Assembly (NCBI GenBank): GCA_918807975.1
Contig: OU964925.1
Coordinates: 25,393,608-25,457,607, forward strand
Direction: 5' to 3'
Source of the DNA: Aplidium turbinatum
Lineage: Eukaryota; Chordata; Ascidiacea; Aplousobranchia; Polyclinidae
DNA length: 64,000 nt
In this document: positions 33,252-42,900 of the stretch, in pieces
Layout: each line of letters begins with the position of its first letter
How positions within the stretch are numbered: the first letter of the stretch is position 1
Position numbers and translations under genes: made by a program
Notes under the pieces: generated by a model
Told to the model about the DNA's origin: nothing
What the model saw: only the letters and a program-made list of their open reading frames with translations
Database searches by the model: none

Positions 33252-34401
33252 GGGGAGATGTGTCACCAACGGGTCATTTTTTACATATTTGTTATTTTCT
33301 GTCCATACAAAGGTCATGCGTCCTCCTTTTTTGGTACAACAGTAGGTCACATACCCTGGTATATTCAGCCAAAAAAGCTTTTTAATTTTCCAACTACTAA
33401 CTGCCGAAAAATAACTTTCAAATGATAATAAAAAGTGCCCCGTTGGTCAAACCCCTATACGACCAACGGGCCACTGCTATTCGACCAACGGGTCACTTCT
33501 ACTTGGCAAAAAGCTGATGCACTGGTGCTTATGTTGGACTATTTAATATACGAACAACATACAAACAACACAACAACATACGCAACAAGCACTAGAAATA
33601 TGCTTTTATTATGAAATTTCATTTCATATTCAATTCAATTTCATAATATGAGATTCAAGTGTTTTTGGTGTTTATTTTACTTTTTTTAAATCTCATATTT
33701 TTCTAAAGTTGCAGAAAACTTCAAGATATCAGAAAGGTGTTTTGTAGATGCCACGGGTGTTGGTGCAGTAGTTTTCTCACTATGATTCATTCTTTAACAT
33801 AACGAGCCAACGTTGTTCGTGGTAGCCTATATCATATTTTTTCACCAAGTTTCGAACAAAAATATTTAGTTTCAAAACATCTTCGACAGCTTTGTTAAGA
33901 TTTTCAGAACTAAACAACCCTGTTTTATTGCTAGTTGTTTTAATTTCTAACATCTTTAGTCTGAATACATAAAGGAAGACATTCAATTAGCTAGTGACCC
34001 ACTGGTCAAACAGGTGGGTGGTCCGTTGGTCAGATACATGATAGTTCTTGGATTTTATGGCCTAGTTTAATGATGGATAAAATTTAAACATTTAACTCAT
34101 TGCAATTTCATTAATCAATGAATAAGCAATCAGCAAACAAAAAATAGTCTTGAAAAAATAAACCGATGGGTGAAAAAAATTGCAGAAGAAAAATATTCAA
34201 AATTTACTTTCTACCTTGTAAAACACACTTTCCTTCATAACAATATGAAAAAAAATCACAGGTCCCCGCAAGGAAGATTTCCAAAACCCAAAAGGTTAAT
34301 CTCGATACCACAATAACATTTTTCGTGCTTCCAACTTTTATTTTAAGAAATAGAACGGTGGTCCGTTGGTCGCACCCTGTACGTTGGTGGAACATCTCCC
34401 C
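33252..34401. mobile_element. GGGGAGATGT element with ACCAACGGG repeats
   Basis: The ends GGGGAGATGT and ACATCTCCCC are inverted and flanked by TA on both sides, which could be a 2-bp target duplication of Tc1/mariner or PiggyBac-like type or chance. The motif ACCAACGGG and its complement recur at least five times (near 33263, 33450, 33484, 34020 and 34360), concentrated toward the ends and one internal site. No transposase was recognised. It interrupts the right arm of 32879-34421. Confidence 0.65.
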
Positions 34402-35348
34402 TACTTGTTAAAGTGGCTACCGGCTTGGCATCCCTCCACACAGTTTTTTAAGCCTGGCCAGATCAAGAACAGAATTACGAAATATACTTGACTAAAAAGG
34501 AGTTAGGCGAAGTTGATTAAGGCTGGTTATTTTTACTAATTTAAGTTTTGAATTGAATACCTTAGTCAAATTAGCCAAAAATTAATAACTTTTTAACTTT
34601 ACTAATTGAATTTTTAACTTAAATTTGAGTACAAAAAGTCAAAATGGCTCAGCCTCGAAAACAATTAAGATTCAATGATTCCTATGTTCAATTTGGTTTC
34701 ACTGTGATAGCCTACATTCTGGAGGAGAAGAAAAGCCGCAGTGCGTGGTATGCTGTAAAGTTTTAGCAAGTTCTGCTCTAAAACCTACCAAGCTGAAAAG
34801 GCATTTGGTAACACATCATCCAAATTATCCAAACAAAGATGCACAATTTTTTAAACGGCAAGCTAATAGTTTAATTAGGTCAAGATTTGATAGCACTAGT
34901 GATCAATGGAAGGAAAATACTTAAATATTGCAGGGTTAATGGCCTCCTACAAAGTTGCAAGAAAAATAGCTATCCCTAAGACGCCTCACACCATCGAAAA
35001 ACAACTAATCTTGCGTTGTTGCCAAGTTATTGTATCAAACGTTTTGAGAGAAGCTGAAGCTCAAAAGCTGAAGCAAGTGTCTCTGTCAAACGACACTGTG
35101 CGAAGGAGAATATCTGAGCTATCGGAAAACATTTTGTTGCTGGTGGTGTCAAAGATACAGAAGTCAATGTCACATGAATACATAGCTCAAAACATGTTGG
35201 ATGTAATGCATGATATCAAGATCATATTAAACCAAACGGAACCTAACATAGAACTGAAACTGATAACACCCAAGCAGGTTCACCCATTTTATTGACGTGT
35301 GCATTTTTAATTGCATTTAACAAATAAATTATTATTTACCGTTTTTGC

Positions 35349-35856
35349 CGGGGATATCTAAAGAAGGGGATACGAAGGCTCAGGGCGATTGCTGATTCCC
35401 ATGACACTAGAAGGGCGGTAGTTGGTACCGCGTTAAACATGTGGCTCTTTTTAAAATTGCAGAAAGTTTTGTAGTGCAGCTGATACACTCAGCTACACAA
35501 GACAGTTAGCAATTGTTATGTAGAACATATTTAAAAAATACTAGTTTGAAAAGACAGTTGAAAAGTTACCAGTTAGCTGTTTTTTCGACAAATCCTTTGC
35601 AGTTGGCTAGGTGTAAAGCAAGTAGGCTATACGGGTAGTTGAATTAACAAGTGATTATGAGCATTCATTGAACATCCATAGCCTACCCGGTTGTAATAGT
35701 GCAATGCAGGTTGTCATAACGAAGTTTATTAAATTACTAGGCCTATTATATGTGACAATTGCCACTTTATCATAAACAGAGATTATTTAAAATAAATAGA
35801 AGCCCTTCTATTAGACGTAATAAAAGCCTTCATATCCCCATCTCTCGATATCCCTG
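35349..35856. mobile_element. 508-bp non-autonomous hAT-type element
   Basis: The arms CGGGGATATCTAAAGAAGGG and CATCTCTCGATATCCCTG are imperfect inverted repeats, continuing inward with AAGGCT at both sides. GTTTTTGC flanks it exactly (35341-35348 and 35857-35864). The interior is non-coding. It is inserted in the body of the 32709-35960 hAT element, downstream of the transposase remnant. Confidence 0.82.
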
Positions 35857-36379
35857 GTTTTTGCGCTAATTTGCCTTCAGTTTTTCGTGGACCGTGAGTC
35901 TTTGAAAAAATCGCAAGGGGACCTTTCAACAAATTTTTTGAAAAAGTTTGAGAACCACTGGGCTAGCTTGTGGTGGGCCTGATGACGTAGGCTAAGGGAC
36001 GCTGTTGGGTTGACCAGACATTGTGATTTGAGAAAAATACGAAGCTCAACAAGCAAAGGTGGAAAAGAAGTTTAGTCTTAAAACGTAGGAATGAAATGAG
36101 CAAGAAATTTTTTATTGTTACATGTGAAAAAAATTTCCACTGATTTTAACGGTAAAAATTATCTGCAATTGGTAAAAAAAAACATCTCCAAGAACGGTAA
36201 AGAACCTGTTTGTTTTGAGTTTTGACATCACCTAATACTTAACGGAAAATTGACATTGAAAGCAATGACGCAGCTGGAAAGAAAATGTTGGGAGAGGTAA
36301 ATGTCATTCAACATGAATTGTAATGATTAAAACGTTAATAAACTGGTATTAAAAACGTTATAATTCTCAGTGTTAACAT

Positions 36380-36425
36380 CAGTTCAGTTTGTTTGTATTT
36401 CTGACCATCACAACGAAAAACATAT
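36380..36425 (-). mobile_element. LINE 3' tail fragment, antisense
   Basis: Read on the minus strand, TTTTTCGTTGTGATGGTCAG followed by AAATACAAACAAACTGAACT matches the 3' end of the copies at 9921-10078 and 18705-19147. It is a very short truncated copy. Confidence 0.6.
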
Positions 36426-36654
36426 CCTTGAAATTATTAAACAAATTTTTGGGGAGGGGATAAGCTAAAACTTTGGAGGAGTTAATTCCCTCTCAATCCT
36501 TCCCCCGTGGCTAAGTTTTTGACTGGAAGGAGGGAACGATTTTTGAAGGTACACTGAAATGAGAAAGGGAGTGTAATAGTCAAAGTGTCATTGTAAAAAT
36601 CTTTTGAAAAATCTGGCAACACTGTTTTTAATTGACAACAATTCAACAAAATTA

Positions 36655-36690
36655 AATTTTTATTTCCGACCATGCCAACGAAAAACTCAC
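36655..36690 (-). mobile_element. LINE 3' tail fragment, antisense (diverged)
   Basis: On the minus strand, TTTTTCGTTGGCATGGTCGG then AAATAAAAAT matches the same LINE tail with a few changes, 230 bases from another copy. Confidence 0.5.
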
Positions 36691-36934
36691 TCTCACTGTA
36701 TCCTATCAGTGCAAATGGAGAGTGCAGATTGCAGAAACTGTGAAATGTTTTTTCTGTCCAGGCCGCAATGTGGTTAGATAGCCGGCCCACAGTACTCCCT
36801 GTGTTAACAGTTAACTATCTTGTTGAAGCAGTGAGGGTATGTACGGTAGGTCAGTAATTAGGCTATACAATATTTACAAGGAGATGAACTTTGCAGAAAA
36901 TACGGTACTTTACAGTACACATTCAAATAGCTTG

Positions 36935-39900
36935 ATGTTTCAGTGTGTTGGTAACGTATCTCTGCATCTCCTACTGATATCTTTGTTTGCTGTCAGCAAA
37001 GGTTTTGCTTCCCCGCCTAACATTTTATTCATTATTGCTGATGACTTGGGCTACCATGATGTAGGTTATCATGGGGCAGACATCTGGACTCCAAACATTG
37101 ATGAGGTAAGCATTGGGGTTGAGATTGATAATGTGTGGTTACTGTGGTATTGAACAGTAAAGAAAAACATTTGTAGGCTATATCACATGTACCATAAGTA
37201 ACTTTTAATTTACGTCATTAATAGTGAACAATGGCAAATTATGTGTGGTAGCCAGAGATGGGCGTGATCTTGATCTTGAAGATCACTTTTTTTTTGGTGA
37301 TCTTGATCTAAGATCACTTTTTTTTTGTGTGATCTTGAAGAACAATAAGATCAAGATCACTTTAAAATTGAAGTTTACTTACCAGAAAGAGGCATTTTTT
37401 TAGAACTCGTACTGTACAAAGTAGTTAGTGGCAACTACTAACATTAAGCCACTGTTAATATGATATGTGCCCAACAAAAGACGATTTAAAGTCTCCATCA
37501 AATCTGGTCAGTGTTGCCATTTCAAAATTGAAAAAGTTTTCTGTGTTGGTCATAATGAAGAAGTCAACTTCCGTGTAGGCCTACTTTATGTTGACGTATA
37601 ATAAAAAATGATTTAATGTGAATTTTAAAGAAATGTTTGCTTTTATTGACCCAATTTTAGATGTTTCAAAAGGATAGAATGGCGGTGTTAAAAAATCTGG
37701 ATTCTAGCTGACTTTGGTCATGTAAAGTGGTTTATTGCAGCAAATCAACCAGACCAAGACTTGTTTAGGGTCTGAGTATGGAGCGGTTTGTCGGACCGCA
37801 AACCTCTGAACTTTTTTGATAGCATAATGCAGTGAAAGTTAAAACTACTTAGTAACACGAATAAAAACTCCCACATGAACCAGACAAAAATTTGGTAAAA
37901 AATGATGCGGTTTAAACTTTATTTTTATTTATTTATTATAAATAAAAAGTATAAAACTAATTGCAAATTTTGCGACTTTCAGAACTACTGTAATTAACCT
38001 CTGCCTTGGGGGTGACGTTGCGATTCTAAGCAAACTACGTCAACAATTGATAGGCCTATAATAGCAACAGTCACTAACTTATTACAATTCTTAGGCCAGC
38101 GATCGAGTAGTTAAAAGTAAAAGTTAGCAATACCAACTATATACCTTTACCCAGATTGCTTATAGTTATTATTTTTTGCAACATCATTGATCAAAAACTT
38201 CATTTTTTTTTCAAGTACACAAAAAGTGATCTTGAAAGTGATCTTGATCTTCAAGATCACGATCTTGATCTTCAAGATCACATAGTTTGGTGATCTTGAT
38301 CTTCAAGATCACCTATTCTTGGTGATCTTGATCTTCAAGATCACCAATACTGGTGATCTTGCCCATCTCTGGTGGTAGCATACCGTACCACATGTTTTTA
38401 TAAGTTTTATATAGTTGTGTGTTGTTTACAGTATTCCATTACTGTAAGTGTAAATGGAAAGAAAGTCAGGCCTGTAAGCTCCCAGCGGTCATGGCTGCCG
38501 AGAAGTCATTAAATGGCCTCTGAAACTACCACACTTGTAGACTATGTTTGCTCTCCGGCTTCCACAAGCCAATGTTACTCTTACTCCACTTGATGTGTAC
38601 GTGAAACTTTGTTTCTTCATTTGCATTCACAAGCTTTTTTTAACAAACAAAGCAAAGTCTCTCACACGCTGACGAGAAATATAGCTGATAAAAGTTGCGC
38701 AAAAAAGCTGAGTATCCACCTATAAAAACTCGAAGACTAGCTCTACATCTACTTGGAAAGCAGTGCATTTAAATACCACTGCAAATATGGTTTAGGGCCT
38801 TGTTTGCGTTGTTCTTACCTGAGTAAACATAAAAACACGATATCAATTAACAGATTTTTAAAAGCACGAAATTTTAACAAAATTTTTATTTTGGCTGCCA
38901 GACGGGAGAATTTGGTCACCAGGAAGAAGCTCTGAGTGGTAGGCCATGGCTGCCATGTTGAGTCGCCAGAAAAATAAAGGAACTTAGAAGCCTGAAAGTT
39001 CATGATGGTCACTTCAAATACATAAGTAGTACATAAACTAATCGTATGATTCCATTTCAGCTCGCTTCCAAAGGTGTAGTTTTGGAAAATTACTATGTTC
39101 AACCGATTTGCACACCAAGTAGAAGTCAATTGATGACTGGAAGGTATCAGGTGAGTTAATAAGCTGAAAGTTGTGGCACAGAAAGTAAAGTCTGTTTTTA
39201 ATGTTCTCACAAGACAACAGTTTTATTTTGATAGCCTACTTCTTGCATTTGAGGCTGCTCTGAATGTCACGTTATTTGATTTAGGCACATCAGCCAGTGG
39301 ATTGTGCTTTCATTGAGCACTATGAGGTACACAATGTTTTCATGGCCTGTAACTCTGGTTTTAGCAAAGCTTACTTTAGATGCAAACTTATCATCATGCC
39401 CAACTGTTTCAGATTCATACTGGCTTGCAGCACAGTGTATTGTTTGCATACCAACCCCATTGTGTACCTCTTGATGAAGTATTTTTACCACAAAAATTAA
39501 AGGAAGCTGGATATGCAACCCACATGGTGGGAAAATGGCATTTAGGATTCTATAAAGAAGCATGTCTCCCAACAAAACGTGGTTTCGACTCATTTTATGG
39601 TGAGAAAAATACATCAATTGAATTCACTTCTGAGGTAATGTAGGTTGTTGTGTTAAGATGCATTGAGAGTTGTGAGTAGTTTCGTTTGTGACTGTCTCAG
39701 TTTTATGAGTGTGTCTGCAGTGTAGCATCAACTCATTAAAATTTGCTTAATTACCAACCTAAACTTTTTTATGCTACCTGCAATATATTTGAAGGTTATC
39801 TTGCAGAATGTTATTGGTTATGCAGTTAGGTGTACAATCTATAGGTAACGTAGAAATTTGCAATATAGCTTCTGAAAAATTTTGTTGGGGGAAAAAAGAC

Positions 39901-42900
39901 TACTTCCTCTGCAACAGACAGGACAATTACGTTTTTTCTTTTCCTCAACAAAAATTTTCAAAAAATATATTGCAAATTGCTACGCTACAGGTCGACACTA
40001 ACAAGATGTATAATTGTATACCATTTGTTGTTTTAGGTTATTATTGTGGAAAGGAAGATTATTACACAAAGGAAAATCAGTTTACTCTTAAAAAGGGAAA
40101 TCATTCCAAAACAGTTGCTGGCCTAGATTTTCATGTCAACGAGAATCCAGATTTTGATGCCAACGATACTTACTCAACGTATTTGTATCAAAAACGTGCA
40201 ACCAAAATAATCACCTCTCATGACCAAAACAAGGTGAGTGCAATGTTTTATCGATATATTCCAGTATTGACCAGTGGATTTGGCTCTCTCAAAGTCTGTA
40301 AATATGGCACAAAAGTACAAACTGTTGACTAAAGCATTCTTTTGTGTGAGCTTCTGGGGCCGAGGGTCTATTCTTTTATCACCCAAGGTTTTCAATGTTT
40401 CCAGACTACACTGGAAGACTAATAAAGAGCAGCCACTATTTAATGTCATCATCCAAGACACACAGACCTTCCACTTCATGAGTTGGGTAGTTTGCGGTAT
40501 GTTCCTCAGCAAGAGGAAGATGCTTATTGCTAGGTAATTCATATACAAAGCGCAAAATTGAATATCAGCTGCTTGGCCGAGTGGTGAAAACGTCTGTGTG
40601 ACGTTCGAAGGGACGTCGGTTCGACACCGCTTCAGAGCACGCGGCTGTGTCTAGGCAAAACACCGAATACAATGGGAGCGGTTGACTCGATGATGTGTTG
40701 CATTGTATCACAGACAGCAATATCTGTCATTTTTACATTATTGATTCAACATAAAAATGACGGATTTTGCTTGTGGGAATCGCAGTGCGTTGATATTGTA
40801 ATGATGAAGTTGCTGTTGATAAAGTACACACATATGTTTAAATTCTAACAATAAATACTATTAATACTACCATAGGCGTCGATTTTTTCTCAGAAGAGAG
40901 GAGCTCTGGGTGGGCGAGAGTTTTCAAACAGATTTCATTGAATGTGTATGTTCGCAAATTCGCAATGGTTAGTCTTTCTCACAAAGACCTTTTGGATGCT
41001 GGTTTTAAGAATGCGTGAATAGATGATTGACTTTGCTTCATGTTTAGGCTTACCATATTTTTGTGACTTCAAAACGGGACGCCTCCAAAGACCAAGACCA
41101 CTTAGCTGTGATTTTTTAACTTTAAATTTTCCGATATTATTACATAGGCCTACATTTAAAGCCATCCCGGCTGTCTTCATTGACCGTATCGTCATCGAAA
41201 GTTCATGCGAATATTCTCTGTCTAAATGTCAGAACTTTTCATTTCGAAAAATAGAAAGGAATTGACGTTAACTACCAGGCTACCAGCCACTACAAAAGTG
41301 AAGTGATTGACCAGCGACACGTAACAAATTGTACCAATTATCCGCTAACAATGACATAACAAATAACATTTTTATCGAAAAACAACGAAACAAACAAAAT
41401 CACGCATTCACCTTCAGCATGTACTAAACTACTGGTACGCTACACAGCAACAACAGTAACGAGAACATGCTAATTAGTAACGTTCGTGTATTATGCTGGC
41501 TGGCTGAACGCCCAAGCGGACGTTTGGCTGACCGGTCGGGACGCCGGGACAAGACGTTAAAAAATGGGACTGTCCCACCTAAAACGGGACTTATGGTAAG
41601 CCTATTCATGTTTAACTTTTCAATAATGAAATGACAACATTGCGCGGTACCCCAATTTATACCCAGCAACAAGTTTGTGAGGAAAGATTTGTAAAAAGCG
41701 ATTGTTTCAATACGTCTTTAGTTTGTATCGGTTATTTTATTGTCATGTTCATTATGATGTCATATTCATATTCCCTTACGCTGACACGGAACTGAACTTT
41801 GATTGTGACGTAACGAACGTGAGACCATTCGGGGAAAAGATCAAACGTAACTTTCTCTCACCAGGAATTGCCAGCGTGTGGCAGTTACCGTAGCAACAAC
41901 AATGCAGTGAGTACTGAAAATAGTTTGCAGATGCTGATTTTTGTTTCTAACCGAGACAATATTCAACATGTAAATAGAGGAAACGTACGACATGTTCTTT
42001 TAGAAGAGAGGAGTACGGTAAATGCGCTCATCCGATTTAGCGTTTCAAGTACAGACACACTTGTCAGCGCAATTTCGATTACCACGAAAAGCTAAGCCAC
42101 GCGGATTCTAATTGTCTTGGCTTTCTGCTCTATAGCCTACAGGTTTTCAACGTGTGACGTCCCAAGAGAGAGAGAGAGAAATGAGTTCGGCGGTTTTACA
42201 GCGTGCCCAAACGCCTTTTTTCAACGCAGCGTTGTTGCGGAATTGCTTTGTTCTGTCGGATACCTAGCGAGAGACATAGCGCAAAACAAGAAATTGCGCT
42301 GCAGTTGGTTGGATAATTCAGCGTTTAACAAAAACGGAAATAATTGTAAAGAACACTTTGTAAGTGTCATAAAAACAGGGTGGGCGAAACATATCTTGCC
42401 CACTCTCGTTTCACGGCAGGGTGGGCACCGCCCACCCGGCCCACCCTATTTCGACGCCTATGAATACTACAAAAAGTGCTCAATGCCAAGCAAAAGAGCC
42501 AACATTCTACAGTAAAGGCCGATTGTAGCCTCCTTCTGAACTAGCGTTCTGAACTGGTGGATAAATGTCGTCATCGCAACAAATTTAAACTCAAATACCT
42601 CAAAATAACATGAATTTAGTTTGATTAACTACAGGTTACTGCGGTTATCGCACTTTGCTTCTCCATGACCTCACAAGTGTATAATATTTATTAAATTCTG
42701 GTTGATTTTCTTTTGGACGGCTTAATTGGGACTTTTGTGGCATCTCATAGTGGTAGCCGTTGTAATTCTCATCTTTTTTGCAGATGGTTAAGGTTAAGGT
42801 TTTTTTGCGGCCTGAATTAAGGTTATTTCAGGTATTACATACCGATTTATTGCTTTTACATAGTTTTCAGGACCTTCTCACCCCCTTTTAGGGTGAAACA

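Larger units (their letters stand above)
32879..34421. mobile_element. Long-inverted-repeat element, 9-bp duplication, interrupted
   Basis: GGTAGCCACTTTAACAAG at the left and CTTGTTAAAGTGGCTACC at the right are perfect inverts, flanked by exact 9-bp duplications GGCTTGGCA (32870-32878 and 34422-34430). The left arm continues (ATGCCACTGCAATTGACTAG, then CGCCAACCAATCA) and is mirrored at about 33195-33250, before the 33252 insertion breaks the right arm. Between the arms lie a TTAGGG-like patch (GGGTTAGGGTTAGGG, about 33031-33046) and a SINE-like segment. It resembles the other 9-bp-duplication foldback elements. Confidence 0.78.
32709..35960 (+). mobile_element. hAT transposon with BED-finger transposase remnant, host of a nest
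   Basis: It begins CAGTGGTTCTCAAACTGGGG and ends AAAAAGTTTGAGAACCACTG, with exact 8-bp duplications GGCTAGCT at 32701-32708 and 35961-35968. From 34644 to about 35290 it encodes a broken ZBED5/FAM200-type transposase start: MAQPRKQLRFNDSYVQFGF, a BED zinc finger (CVVCCKVL then KLKRHLVTHH), then MASYKVARKIAIPKTPHTIE and LSNDTVRRRISELSENI. The catalytic and dimerisation parts are missing and there are several frame breaks, so it is inactive. Three other elements lie inside it: 32879-34421, which itself holds 33252-34401, and 35349-35856. Confidence 0.9.
35969..36934. other. Region upstream of ARSB, with two inverted LINE tails
   Basis: The presumed ARSB promoter and 5' UTR lie here, but no promoter element can be assigned. 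Two minus-strand copies of the GGTCAGAAATA LINE tail lie at about 36380-36425 and 36655-36690. In-frame ATGs at 36839 and 36884 precede the chosen ARSB start. Confidence 0.5.

Noticed and set aside
36839-36934. Longer ARSB start at ATG 36839 or 36884
   Set aside because: The extension would put 17-32 non-hydrophobic residues before a clear signal peptide. The start at 36935 fits a secreted or lysosomal enzyme better, though the longer forms cannot be excluded.
29057-36934. MAF1 and ARSB as an operon with trans-splicing
   Set aside because: Nearly 8 kb with a LINE fragment and a hAT nest separates them, far from the tight spacing of known animal operons.
39267-39617. Minus-strand open frame over ARSB exon 3
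   Set aside because: It is the antisense shadow of a well-supported exon.
42117-42515. 132-codon open frame in ARSB intron 4
   Set aside because: It runs across the border of the CATAGGCG element, so it cannot be a conserved gene.
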